Positions 43,883 through 56,221 of a stretch of DNA of 64,000 nt are shown here, piece by piece. The stretch comes from Sambucus nigra. Its lineage: Eukaryota > Streptophyta > Magnoliopsida > Dipsacales > Adoxaceae. The notes under the pieces are model-generated. The model was not told the origin of the DNA, made no database searches, and saw nothing but the letters and a program-made list of their open reading frames with translations. Position numbers and translations under genes: made by a program. The stretch's first letter is position 1. Each line of letters begins with the position of its first letter. Location of the stretch: positions 144,493,405 to 144,557,404 of the forward strand of contig OX422221.1 in the NCBI GenBank assembly GCA_949130495.1. The letters are read 5' to 3'.

Positions 43883-44473
43883 TGTAAGAGGGTATCTTAG
43901 ATAAGACGAAGGCTTAACCCCTTTTGGAGTACAGTAATGATAAGTTAATCAAGAAACACCTTTAACTAATTAAAACACACAATCACAAATCTATAGAAAT
44001 GAACTCAGTATAATCTTACAAATATCTCGTGTATAGCTCAAAAGATAATAATGAACTCATAAGTAACTCATTTAGAGGGAGAGTGAAGTAAGAATCCTAG
44101 ATACACCTTGGCGGGCATCCAAACACACCAACCACCCTCAAAGATCTCTATCAAGTATTAAAATCTTCGTAATAAATGACCATGGTGTGTGAGTGAACTC
44201 TATTTTGTAATAAATCTCTCTCTCTGATGTATTTTCTCTGTAGTAATAACTTCTAAACTCTCAATAAAGGAACCTCTATTCCTCAGAGGTGGTTGAGGCC
44301 TTTAAATAGCCCCCACACCACTCCCGAGATAACTCAGTTATTAATAACCATGAAAGACGTCCCTCATACTTATGTCACAAACATTAAATGCCTGATGGAC
44401 TGGTCAGATCCACGTCATAACCATTAAATGCCAAGACATGCCTTTTGCCTAACCACTGTGCATTGGAGGCTGT
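43883..44473 (-). repeat. 3' LTR of element C, outer part
   Basis: It matches the outer end of the right LTR (62428-63015) throughout: TGTAAGAGGGTA, the CACCTTGGCGGGCA block and CCAACCACCCTC. It breaks at GGAGGCTGT, where the 4.5-kb solo LTR is inserted. Confidence 0.93.
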
Positions 44474-46262
44474 TGTAATACCCCGTATTTTCGAAGATTT
44501 AAATAATTATGTGATTTATTATTATTGTGGGATTAATTAAATTAAAATGTGAGAATTAATTATTACTCCGGATTAAATTTGAATATTTACTAGCGTGACG
44601 AAAAGTTAGTAATTAATAATAATATTGTGAGAATAAGTAATATGGAATGACGATTTTATATAACTTGTCGTGAGAGAGAAATACGATAATTTGGTATATT
44701 AAGTCGGGAACACGCGTGTGAGTCATGTCAGGATTAATTAAGTGGAATAAAAAGGTAAATTATTTTAAGTAATTCGTATGATCATTTCTAGTGTGCCATT
44801 GAGTCCGTAGGGGTCGAGATAGTCAGAAAACTCTACCCGGGTATTTTATTTGGACTCTGGGATATTTTTAGGCCAAGCCGGCACCCAGTAGGGGTAGTTT
44901 TGTAATTTGGATTTTTGGAGGAATTAAATGGACGAAAATTGGGGAAATATGATATCATCTAATTGGGGACAATTAGGGTTAGGAGACACCAAAATCAAGA
45001 GAGAGCCACAGTGGGTGAGGGAGAGCAAATTCCAAAGGAGGAGAGCCAATTTACACCGCCTTGCATAACCACCACCACCATCGTGTAGATCAAAACGCGA
45101 GGAACACATCCATACCAACAACACCAATGGATCAATCCTTCAAAATCGAGGCAAGTTTTTATTGCTTGCTTTCTTTAGCGATAATTGTGTTCATGTTAGT
45201 CTAGGTTAGTAAACCTTTGTTATGGAAATTAATTTGGGAGAAATTGGAGAACTATATCATAAACTAGGGCTGATTTGATAAGAATTTGAATCCCACATGT
45301 AAGTAGGATGATGCCTACGAATTTATGATGATATTTATAAACCAATCTGGGTTTAATTTAGAAGTTATGCATATCAATTTAAGAACTAGGGTTTTTGATA
45401 ATAAATTGGGGATTTCGAATTATATGGATGATTGGTGATGATTTAATGATGTTAGGTTTTGGGAAATCACATATATATGTCAGAATAATGTTTGGTATTG
45501 ATTGTTGGAAGATTGGGCTTGATCTTTAGAGGTTTTTAGGAGTAAAAGTGATGAAAAACGGAGCTGTCAAAGTTTGAAGACGAAACAACACCATCTCGCG
45601 CGATGTCACGCGAAGTAGGTCTTTCAAACGAGATTGGTATCTCGCGAGAAGTGAATCGAGGAATATTGAGATGTCGCGCGAAGTCGTGTGAAGACTGGTT
45701 CGAGCGACATGGGTAAGTCGTTCAAACGACTTGGCTTTCTGGTTCGAGCGAGATTTCTAATTTTTAGAGATTTTCCTATTTTGCCCCTATTTGGGAAATA
45801 GTCAATTTGAGTGAGGAAAAATTTGTGTTCGATGAACCCGAAATAGTGCAGAATTATTGGGAGTTGTTTAGGTGTAATTATTTAAATATTTGGGATGGTG
45901 AGTTTACCTTGAAGAATACGAGAGAGAGAGATAATCGTAATTATAAATACGTCGAGAGTATTATGTGATAAATACTTATGATATTAGTTCTGAAGATATG
46001 GAACTGATAAGAATAAAAATTAGTGGTTACTTGTGGTACTTTTTATGATTTTGTATTAAAGATTTTCGGGTGGCATATTATCCTTACATATATATATTAC
46101 GAGAGAGGGAATATCGTAATTTAAAAATACATTGATAGAATTTAGTGATAAAAATACAATGTATGAAATATAACATTTGGTTGTGTGTATACCGTTTGAT
46201 TGATGGGTTAGGTGTATATGATCGAGTGGAAAAACCGAGCGTCCGTGTAATATGCTAGTCAT

Positions 46263-47624
46263 TGTTATCGGCTTCCAACCTCAATACAAAAAAAAACCTA
46301 AACTTTTTACTACACTTTTATGGAGTATAGTATTAAGTCTGGGTATCGAATCCGCAGGGAATGTTTTATAGAATTTAATTGATTTATTACTTCTAAAATA
46401 AAAGTGAAAAAGATGATGATGGTTGACAAGGGGAAATAAGTTGGAACAAATTTATAAAACTAATTAAAATGAACGAGGAAATAGGTTGGAATACAATCCC
46501 CCAATCCCTAGTAATTACCCATTAGAATACTAGAATTGTAAATTATAAATTTGAATGAATCCAGTCTTTATAGATCCTAAGCATTACATATATGAGGTTC
46601 AAGCCCGCATCATATGAAATCAAAGATAAATATAAAGCGGTGCTAAATAATTACACGCACATCATATTCTTAAATATCCCAAGTACCTAGGGCAAGAGAG
46701 ATTAAAAGATCTAGGATGATTGTGAACTTATCTTACACGATTCTTTCAAATTTAAATTTAAATTCTATTTCCTACGTAGATAAATTACATCGGGATGGGT
46801 TCATGCATCCCAACCCTTAAAAATTAGCTAAACATGATGAAAACAAAAGAAAACTCTAACAAACATTGTTAACAATTTGCAAAACAATTGAGAGTTGAAT
46901 GGAAAAATAAAATAGAGAATAGAAATTGATACTTGTATTTAGCAAGAGGAGAAAGAGATGAATTTGAATCCAGCAAAACTTCTTCTTCAAACTTACAACT
47001 AGGGTTTATGAAAACTTCTACCAAAGAAAACTACAATCTAACTTTCTCTCTCTAATCCTACTCCTACCCTCTAGAATTTGACTCCCTCTCTCTAGAATTC
47101 AACTCCCTTTTGAAAATGAGGTAGGGCTTGGTCTTTTATAGCACCAAGTTGCATGAATTTGGCATCAAATTTCGCTTGTGGCACAAGTTTTCCAAGAGTT
47201 GCACTGCATTAAATGCATAATTAATTACAGAAATCCGCACATCCAGACTCTTCATTATCGCGCAACTTCAAAACATCTTAACTTCTTCACCATAGCTCGG
47301 ATTGAGGTGCCGTTTTTTCCAGTATTCTTGTAATTTAGAGCTCTTCAACTTTCTAGTTGGCCCCACCTCTGGACTAAGGCTGAAAAATTAAGAAAATTCC
47401 CTTCAACTCTCCATTTCTTGGTTTCTTTCACTGTTTTGATTTCTCCTTCGCACTAACTTGCATGAAATACCTGTAAAACACATGAGAAATACACAAAACA
47501 CGAAATACTTGCCAAAAAAAGGTTAGTAGCATAAATAAGAGACAAATCCAAGCTAATTACATTGCACGGGATCATAAAAATACCGAAATTAAGGGGATAA
47601 ATACGAAGAATATGTGCCTAATCA
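46263..47624 (-). mobile_element. Athila-like solo LTR nested in the solo LTR
   Basis: In minus reading it starts TGATTAGGCACATATTC, resembling the start of the gag-protease element's LTR (TGATTGGGCATAAATATTG), and shares the TTTATCCCC and GGGTTGGGATGCATGAACCC blocks in the same order. It ends near GAAGCCGATAACA. The flanking pentamers (GTCAT and GTATA) agree only in part, so the left border is approximate. There is no internal region. Confidence 0.7.
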
Positions 47625-48475
47625 GTATACCTATATTTGATATTATGTGTATGACATACCTAGCTTCTTGCTATTGCGGGGGGTTGTGTAGAGACGGTCT
47701 TATCCCAAGTGACCTTCGGGGGGATATTTGACTTGTATCTCAGAACATAGGACTGTGAAGAATTATTTGTGAGTTGAGAAGTCGCTGACTATGGGAGTGT
47801 AGGTATGTGCGTGACCCATAGGTACATGAACTATGTTCACCGCCAATACATGTGATTTATTTATATGGTTCATGGGAGATTTTCGAACCGATAGTCCTTG
47901 TTTGAGTACGAGATGTACCGTGACATGATAGCAGAGTATGCAAGGCACTACATGTATAGCCTTGGGGTGCTGTGTTAGTATATATATATATATAATAGTG
48001 GTGGATATTTATATATACTTGTGTTATACTTACAATGTGATATTTGTAGGCTATTAAGATTGGGTAATACATATATAATAGTTAAAGATATATATATGCA
48101 TGCTTTTGGTACACCTAAAATGAGATAATATCAGATTATTAAGATAGTGAAATCTTCAGTAACGTAAATAGTAAATACTTGACTTTAGTGTGATAACACT
48201 TATTTAAAATGATAAATGTCGAGATCAAATACGGGATACTACTACGAGGGGTAACTAGTAGGATAAGACTTTTCCTAGTTAAGAGTGTGTCACATGGCTA
48301 GGTTGGATTAGATGTACGTTAGACGTGCACACTAGTCTAGAGGTGAGAATCTCATGTGAGAGTTAGAACTAACATGCATATGATACTTGCTTTAATGCAG
48401 TTTTAAATACTTGCTAATAAATCTTTTTAAAAACATCGGGCTCTGGCCCGTCTCTTGCATTTCTTCTCTCTTTTG

Positions 48476-48476
<1 letters not shown>

Positions 48477-48519
<43 letters not shown>
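48477..48519. repeat. (TA)n microsatellite
   Basis: About 21 TA units inside the solo LTR, after a TTTCTTCTCTCTTTTGC tract. It occupies the same position as a pyrimidine-rich segment followed by TATACTTTTTAGG in the LTRs of element B. Confidence 0.9.
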
Positions 48520-48522
<3 letters not shown>

Positions 48523-49015
48523 TACAGGTGCCCATCCACAAGGACACCAATTCTAGATACTTGGATGGTTTGCCGAGCTGCAGCTATTGTGGAAGTTGCG
48601 GGTCATTGAGATTAGACGCTTCTCTCAGTTCATTCAGTTCCTAGTTCTGATATCTCAGTTCGGGCATGTGTCGCCCATTCTCATTAGCGGAGTTGTACTC
48701 AGTTTCCTTTGTAGTTCTTTTCAGTTGGATTGAGTATTTATTATGATTTGGTTTGTGACTTTGAACAGTAATTGATTCAGTAAGCATCAAATTCTTGTGT
48801 ATGGTTCATAATTACATGTTCAGAAATTTATTAAATCAATTGGTTTCAAATTAAATTGGAAAATGTTTTGACACTAGCTTAATTAAATGTTAGGTAATTA
48901 ATTGGATTTAAGTTTATGACAATGATGCTAAGAATGAACCAACCGAACATTCTGTTATAAATATTATAAAGGACTGATCACCCGATATTTAATTTTTGCG
49001 GGGTGTCACAGCTGT

Positions 49016-49676
49016 CATCGCAGAGGTGGCTCACCAATTATCTGACAGCCCCAAATACCATGGTGGTTTACTCAAGTGTGGATTTTACATTGTCTAGCTG
49101 GCTAGTGACATCACATAAAGTAGACGTGACATTTAAGTAGAGGGTTGTTTGGTTCACAACTCAACGCCCGATGGAACTCAAGGCTTCTCCACCTGAGCTT
49201 CCACGATAAAAGGTCTTTCAGTGTTTTACCAGGTGTATCTAAGATGGTCAGGACAAGCCCCAACAATGACTCACTTCTCAATCCTCCAAACCAAGTCCCT
49301 CTGAAGTTCCCACGAAGAGGTCATTCGATAGAGCATGAAAGCTCTCCCAGGCCCTGCCAAGCCTGGTCTCTTGCGAGTACCATTTTGACCTCTCACTGAA
49401 TGCCATTATAATCATTACATCATTACAATCGTTATAGCTCATGGTCATTATAAAAAAAGGATAAAACATGACTAAGTAACGCAACAAAGCTAAAGTATGA
49501 GCTGCCATGCTGAGCCATCACACTAAGCTGCCTCACTTAAGCTGCCACGCTGTGCTGTCTCGCTTGAGCTACCTCGCCTGAGCTGCCATGTTGGGCTGCC
49601 TCGCTGTCTTAATCCCAAACACTATTGTTAATGGGGGATTATATCTAATCTCAAGATTACCTTCAAGCCCCCTACA
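49016..49676 (-). repeat. 3' LTR of element C, inner part
   Basis: It resumes after the nested solo LTR and matches 63022-63683. It ends (plus reading) CAAGCCCCCTACA. The poly-G run of the right LTR is only ATGGGGGAT here. Confidence 0.92.
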
Positions 49677-50627
49677 TTTTCTAATTAGTGTAGAGATTTG
49701 TTGTAGGAACAATAAATGTCTGCACGAAAACTTCTCAATCCGATGAACCTTATCTATGTGAAAAAATTCTGGAATATTTTCCTTCGTTACAACCACGGTG
49801 GTTAACACCTCCAGGGAAAAGTAAAATTCTCCCTGATGTACCTGAGTTGAAGCGCTGCGGCTTCTTAGAGCTTTGGCGAAGGGACATCGCAACTTTTTCC
49901 TGTCACTGAGCTTCAACCGTTCTGGCTTGACTACTTGAAATTCTCTCGAGACACTTGATGGCTTTCTCAATTTTCTGTTTAGACTCTTGGGTTGTAAATT
50001 TTATCTGTTGTAAACTTTTCCCAAGGAAATTCTCCCATTTCTGAGGGTACTTATCCATTTGGACTATGAGGGGCCATCGTTTCTTCATTTTAAAAAAAAT
50101 GGAAAAATTTCCCCGATGTAGTTGAGTCACTCTTAAACATCGTTGGGGCTTGTGGCGAGGGGACATCGTAGCTTTTTGGAACCGTTGGAACATCTTCTCC
50201 GTTGTGAGCCATATGTCGGACAAAAATTCGGGCGCCAAAACTCAAACTTGTCAAGGAGGAAAACCCTTTCCCTTCCCCATTCGTCACTTCAATAATGACG
50301 TAGTGCTATCTTTTCAACAGTGAGGACGCTCACCAAAATGCCACGTGTCCACTTGGAATGATTATTGGCGGCGTTGAACGTGTGTTGGTGGGAAGCTCAA
50401 AAGACGGGTCAAAAGGATTCAAATGTCTATTTTTCAAAACACTTAACTATTTTCTTCATCTTCTTCAAACTCCAGGTATACTTTAGGGAGATAAAGTCTG
50501 CAAAAACTCCATTATTGTCCATCCTTTCATCGTCTTTTTCCTCTGTAATCATCTTCAACCTTTAGTTACTCCATTGTTACTCATCTGGTAGTTCTTTTAA
50601 GCTTTATATACCTCAGTTTCATCTATA
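49677..50627 (+). other. Region between element C's 3' LTR and the antisense gene
   Basis: No convincing polypurine tract is visible next to the LTR in minus reading. Two loosely similar segments (about 49800-49898 and 50090-50177) share GGCGA.GGGACATCG.A.CTTTTT and a TGATGTA/CGATGTA..TGAG block. The stretch 50430-50610 is pyrimidine-rich and has CTTTATATAC at 50602-50611 shortly before the antisense gene's ATG. It probably holds that gene's promoter and leader. Confidence 0.4.
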
Positions 50628-53600
50628 ATGGCTTCTTTAAGAAACCCTGGTACGTCTGCCACCAACACTCCACCAGCCACCACTACTGCCACCACTTTTG
50701 TCCCCTCTCTTCCTGAGGGTGCTACCTCTTTGACTGTCGCTCATCAAGAGCAACTGCGTTTTTATCTCCGGTCGCCCATTTTTGGCCAGGGTGATGATGT
50801 TTCTAGGTTTTTCAAGACTTTCATTTTTAGCGTCAAGTGTGATGCCATGGTACTTGGTGATGAAGACAAAAATGTTGCTGATTGGGGATTTCTCCCCCAG
50901 AGGGGACTCTTCGATTTTGCCTTGAGCGAGGGGACTTCCCATGGACCCATATTGACTTCGAAGGACTTGGGGGTTCTCCTGCTCACTTTGCTACCTAGAA
51001 CGCTCACATGTAGAGTTCCCACGCTGCAATCCTCATAAAAATTAGGCTTCATAGGGCAAAGTGGTTAGGTGAATTTACTCTATCAAAGAACAATGCTGCC
51101 ATTACCATCCTGGTGTCTCGCTGGAAAGTTACCACTCACACTTTGATTGCTGTATGGGGTGAGTTCATAGTAACGTTGGAAGACTTTTGTGAACTTCTAG
51201 GCCTTGAGGCCATAGGTCATGAGCCCTATTCTGATGAAGCTTTGGATGCCCAAGAGGTTGCTGACCATTCAGAGTTAGACCATATATGCTGAAGGTGCAT
51301 AAGTTCTTCAAACAAAACCACCTTAACTCCCCTCATCAACTATTTCTTCTAGGATCATTCTAAGGATAACTCTTCTGAGGCCTCCCCCGATCAAGGTACA
51401 TCATTAGAACTATGTGCTTACATCCTTGTCATTCTCTCTCGCTTCCTTTTACTAGGGAAACCTAATGAACAACCCCGAAGGGACCTTATCAACATATCCC
51501 TTCATTTGGCCCGAGGAATCAAGATTCCTCTGGATGAAATTGCCCTGGGATCACTCTATACATGGCTTGATAAAACCCACCTTGACATGGAACGGTCTCT
51601 TGGCCGTTATAACCTAGCCAACTTTGCCAATTGGGTAATTCTGACGGGCTTCTTCTACATCCGTTTACCCAATGTAGCACCTAAAACCAATCGTCTTACT
51701 TTGGATGAAACAATTCTGCCTCCTCATTCTTACGTTTATCACAAGAGGCAAAGTTGAAAGGAGATAATATCTGTTATTGACAAATGAAACCATTTTGTGA
51801 TACATCCCTATGGAGAGGAAGTTTTTCTCCATACTTGTGATTTTTTCAGAAGTGAGATAAGGGTGGTCTAACCAACAACTGTGGGCCTTATGGAAGAAGA
51901 CCCTTCACTTGCTGTGGTTCTTCTGTCATCTCCAAGTTACTTACCATCTTACACCGAGTGGAGGTACACATGAAAACATTACAACCCCCATCGGTGTTCC
52001 CATCAATTTGGTTTTGACTAAGGGGCTCCTCGCCCTATTTTCCAGCGAAACCACCCCAAGGTGACGTTCAGTTAGGCTTGTTCTTTCTTCACTTAAACTC
52101 CTATGTGGTGGGTGAGCTCCACAATGTCTAACAGAGTCACTATCCCCAGTATCTCCAGGCAAGGAGATGTGAGTTCTTTATTTGCCACCAAGTATTGGAC
52201 AAATCAACTGGCCCAAATCTTTAAATTTATTGAGGGGAATCCTGTATATCCCCCAGTGCTATCATTTTCTTCACAGGAAATGGGTTGAAAGGCAATTCCA
52301 TGATGGGAATGGAGTTCCCTTTGAGAAAAACTCCCAAGGAACCTCCCACAGAGCTTCCTCCATACTGCTCCATGATTTATGTTGCTATTACAAAGCCTAA
52401 GAAAGTCCCAGTACCCAAACATCCTTCTCCTTCTGAAGGTGTTTCTGGTGAAGGGGTTCCAACCGAAGTAACTTCTAGCGAAGGACCTTCCCAACCATCA
52501 TCCAAAAATACTAGGAGGTCCAAGAGTGGGGATTCCTTAAAATATAAGTCCTAAACTCAGTCTCAATGTCCCTTAGAGGCATTACCCATTACCTCCGTTC
52601 CTCCTCCTATGTCTGTCGAAGTGAGTGAGTAGTTGAGGAAGAAAATTCAAGCTGAGGTGGAGTGCATAAATTCTGAGCTTTGACGATACTCTCTCGCCAT
52701 TCCTCCTGCTGTTGCCTTCCCCACTATCTTAGTAGATCCATCTGAAGGAGGGTCAAAGAAAAAAAAGAGATAAAAGGTTCCTCCAAGTGTGGGTGCTGCT
52801 GGTGGGAGGAAAAAGACTCTAGGTAAGTCCCAGAAGAAATGGTCTCCTGATGTACATCTCTCCCCAACTCCTTTTGCTGCTTCCCCTCCTTCCTCGCCAA
52901 TAGTGATATCATCCCATTCTCCCTCTGGATCAGAGGTATACATGTGGTTTGACCATTTTTTTTACAACAAACTGCATCTGTCTAACTCTTAGCAACTTTG
53001 GTGCAGGAAGCTGAAGAAGAAACGACCAGCCCCCCTGTGAGTATTTTTATGGGGGGACATTTCAGTTCCTCTCAGATCGGTGTAACTCCTCCCCGTTCCC
53101 CATGATCGGGATTAATTTCTCTCACCATTTATACTCCATATGTGGAAAGGATGATGCTGCAGGGGTGATTCCGTTGAATCTATGGGAATTTCCTCTCAGC
53201 CATAGAAAGCTCCCTCATCTTCTTCTGAATTATCACCCCAGCCCGAGGTTCCTCTGCCCATCATTCCAGCTGCAAAAAGTTCTCCAGAGGTAGCACATTC
53301 TGAACAGTGTTACGTCTGATGTCTTTTCTCTCTCTTTTTTTATGCTGAACTTTAACCTCCTGGGATGCCTCAGGTCGAAAGGAATTTTATATTGGCTAAC
53401 ATTCTTCTTCCATCTGTATTGACAAAACCCATCACTGTAGTTCCCTTCTTCAGCAACATTACTGAAGCGAGTTAAATGTGAAGTACGTCTCTTTTCTTTT
53501 GTATTTATTCCCCACTTCTAACACTTAGATTCATTTTGCAGTTCTTTCCAGGTCTAATCCCACCAACATCTTTGGGGACACCTCCCATCCCTAAAGACAT

Positions 53601-53858
53601 CGTTGACCCTTCTGCCCAACATGGTGCTTCTTCTGCCACCAAAAGTATGGGTGCATCTATGGAAGGTCAACCATCTTCGTCCAACGCCACCCCAATATTG
53701 GCCTCAGTACCCTTCGTTGGCGCAAGAGATTTACCGAATATTGAGGTTCCTCTAGTTGAAGGTGCGTTGAGGTTTCTGAGGATATGTACCTACCCCCAAT
53801 AGTTCCCACTATTGTTGCCTCCTTGGTGACTACCATTCTTGCTCCAGCCATTACTGAG

Positions 53859-54832
53859 GTATTTCACTAGTTTCTCTTCATTCTCTTTGTTTCTAATTGT
53901 TTGTTCTTTATTCTTGACAATGTACAATCTTAAAGAGTCTCATTTTTCAAACATTCAAACTCCACTGGTAATGGTGACTTAACAATAGAAACACTTGTTA
54001 AGATTTTTTTTGTCAAACTCCACTAATAACGGTGACTTAACAATGATAAACACTTGTTAAGATTTTTGTAAAACTCCACCAAAAACGGTGACTTAATAAT
54101 GAAAACACTTGTTAAGATTTTTGGCCAAACTCCACCAGTGATGGTGACTTAACAATGAAAACACTTGTTAAGTTTTTTGTCAAACTCCACCAATAACGGT
54201 GACTTAACAATGATAAACACTTGTTAAGATTTTTGGTCATACTCCACCAGTAATGGTGACTTAACAATGATAAACACTTGTTAAGATTTTTGTAAAACTC
54301 CATTAGAAACGGTGACTTAACAATGAAAACACTTGTTAAGATTTTTGGCCAAACTCCACCAGTGATGGTGACTTAACAATGAAAACACTTGTTAAGATTT
54401 TTGTCAAACTCCACCAATAACGGTGACTTAACAATGATAAACACTTGTTAATATTTTTGGTCATACTCCACCAGTAACGGTGTCTTAAAAATGATAAACA
54501 CTCGTTAATATTTTTGTAAAACTCCACCAGAAATGGCGACTTAATAATGAAAACACTTGTTAAGATTTTTGGTCAAACTCCACCAGTAATGGCGACTTAA
54601 CAATGAAAACACTTGTTAAGATTTTTGTCAAACTCCACCAATAACGGTGACTTAACAATGATAAACACTTGTTAAGATTTTTGTAAAACTCTACCAAAAA
54701 TGGTGACTTGATAATGATAAACACTTGTTAATATTTTTTGGTCAAACTCCACTAGTAACAGTGACTTAACAATGAAAATACCTGTTAAGATTTTTTTTGG
54801 TTGCACTCATTACTTCTTCTACCTGTTCTCAG
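53859..54832 (+). other. Large intron of the antisense gene, filled by a tandem array
   Basis: The donor ACTGAG|GTATTTC follows ATTGTTGCCTCCTTGGTGAC..., and the acceptor TTCTCAG|ATTGCTAG precedes the last exon. Nearly all of the 974 bp is the 15-copy array. Confidence 0.65.
53957..54800. repeat. Tandem array: ~15 units of ~56 bp with a four-unit (~224 bp) higher-order period
   Basis: Each unit reads AAACTCCACCA, a variable triplet, A.GGTGACTTAACAATGA, (T)AAACACTTGTTAAG, then a T-run with GT, GTC or GGTC. Variants recur every fourth unit: the GTGATGG unit at about 54136 and 54360; the AATAACGG unit at about 54190 and 54414; the unit starting ATACTCC at about 54239 and 54463. This indicates that blocks of four were duplicated together. 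Units differ by only a few bases, so amplification is recent relative to the rest of the element. Confidence 0.93.
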
Positions 54833-55888
54833 ATTGCTAGTGCATCCCTTCCAGTTGGAGAGAGACCTCCATCAGTCCCTTCGCCCATCGCGTCGCCCCA
54901 TCATGAGCATGCTATTTCAGAGGAATTTAGTCACAACAACCAAGGTTCCATAATAGGTGCTGTAGCAGATAGTGAATCTGGTTATGCGATTCCCCTACCT
55001 AACTTGGATCCTTATGAATTCCGTCTCATGGTCCTTCAATGATCTCCCCAAATGCCTTCCAGCTATCATTTGATAATTGAGCAGATTGAAAACCATCACC
55101 CTAAGACTTTCACTGTCGATTGTCTTCGTACAAACATTCTGGTGACGAGCTACAGGCTTCAAGGCATGACCATTATTATCAGTGATCTCGTTAGTACTCT
55201 AATTACAAATGTTATAAGGCCCCTTCTTAATCAATTTTTAGGTTATCTAAAGGAGTCAGGCAGAGATGGATTTCGATTTAACTGGATGATTGAACACTTA
55301 AAGACTTTGAAGAGCCAGTAATTAGCAAGCCAATGGGAACTGCTGCAAAAGCACCAGGAGGGTCAACGAGCTGAGGAAGTTAGGCTGTCTGAGCTAGTAC
55401 CTCTTCTTGAAGCTGCCAATAAGGAGGTAGAGGATATCAAAGAAGCTATGTATCTGGCGAAGCTAAAATGGGAGAAACTCTTTATTGAACTTGCACAAGT
55501 TTAAACAAGACTGGTGGTTTCTATTAATGCCCAACAATCATGCCTAGCAGATTCTTCGGGCCTGCCTGGAGATTTTTTCTCTACTCCGGACTTGTGGTTC
55601 TTATTAGGCCGATAATCTTTTTTCACACTCGTATATATTTTTTATTTTTCTCTTAAGTAATTCTCGGGAAATAGTTCTTAATTTTGTAACGCCTCAAAAT
55701 TTATGATTGAAAGAAAAGTTATATGTTTTTCCATGCCACTTCTTCGTGCTATAACTACTTGCATAAAATAAAAACTCTGCAATATCTCATTTCACTCAAG
55801 TTACAAAAAAAGACATCTCTTCAGAAAGAAAAGATTTATATACTCATAATAAAACAACTAGATACAACGATAATATAAAGTTAATTGC

Positions 55889-56140
55889 TTATACATGATA
55901 GACTTTCAACCATTTATTGTTAATCTTAAATGGTTTGTCTTCTTCCATCTTAGAAATTAAGTAATAACCTGAACCATGAGCCTCCTTTACAATGAATGGT
56001 CCCTCCCAATTTCCTGTAAACTTAGGCAGAAGAAGCCCCCTGATGTGCTTCACTACTTCCTTCAAAAGGAGGTCTCCCTCCATGAACTTTCTTGGTCTCA
56101 CCAAGTTGTCATACGCCTTGGAGAGCTGCTTCGTGTACAT
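55889..56140 (-). pseudogene. Element C integrase C-terminal module
   Basis: 84 open codons with RPRKFMEGDLLLKEVVKH, LLPKFTGNWEGPFIVKE and GYYLISKMEED...WLKVYHV. This is the standard Tat/Athila end of pol. The downstream 270 bp to the antisense gene's end are AT-rich spacer. Confidence 0.9.
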
Positions 56141-56221
56141 TTGAAAGTGCTACATCGCATTATCTCTGTGTTCATCCAACACTTCCAATTGCACATGTCT
56201 ATTCTGAGGGAGCATGATACT

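Larger units (their letters stand above)
44474..49010 (+). mobile_element. Solo LTR of a Tekay-like gypsy element, itself interrupted
   Basis: Starts TGTAATACCCCG and ends TTGCGGGGTGTCACA, with the TSD GCTGT at 44469-44473 and 49011-49015. The right LTR of element C shows the empty site (GAGCTGTCGTCACAG at about 63017). There is no primer site, coding region or second LTR, so it is a solo LTR left by recombination between LTRs. Removing the inner solo LTR leaves ~3.2 kb, normal for this LTR class. A cluster of CGCGAG/CTCGCG and TTCAAACGA-type inverted motifs lies at about 45590-45760. No gene is seen. Confidence 0.88.
50628..55614 (+). pseudogene. Intron-containing antisense gene of element C: plant-mobile-domain (aminotransferase-like) protein
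   Basis: It runs opposite to gag-pol. The first exon region (50628-51757) has LRFYLRSPIFGQGDDV, then, after a frame break near 51036, HRAKWLGEFTL, SRWKVTTHTLIAVWGEFIVT and LEDFCELLGLEAIG, then LSRFLLLGKPN, GIKIPLDEIALGSLYTWLDK and the RSLGRYNLANFANWVIL stretch. This is the plant mobile domain found in many plant TE-linked 'aminotransferase-like' genes. A Ser/Pro-rich part with a Lys-Arg cluster follows, then short exons, and a last exon (54833-55614) predicted as coiled coil (ELVPLLEAANKEVEDIKEAM). Intron borders with GT...AG are visible at 52936-53006, 53290-53373, 53483-53541 and 53859-54832. Several stops and shifts show it is no longer intact. Antisense extra genes are known in Tat-branch elements; their role is unclear. 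Confidence 0.75.

Noticed and set aside
49569..50287. Minus-strand frames between the LTR of element C and the antisense gene
   Set aside because: They lie after integrase in the gag-pol direction but show no known domain; one overlaps the LTR end. Treated as chance frames.
54112..54527. Two near-identical minus-strand 63-codon frames
   Set aside because: They are translations of the 56-bp tandem array and reflect its 224-bp period, not a duplicated gene.
53957..54800. Regularly spaced repeats that look like a CRISPR array
   Set aside because: The units are head-to-tail without unique spacers, the genome is a plant nuclear genome, and the array sits in an intron of a retrotransposon gene.
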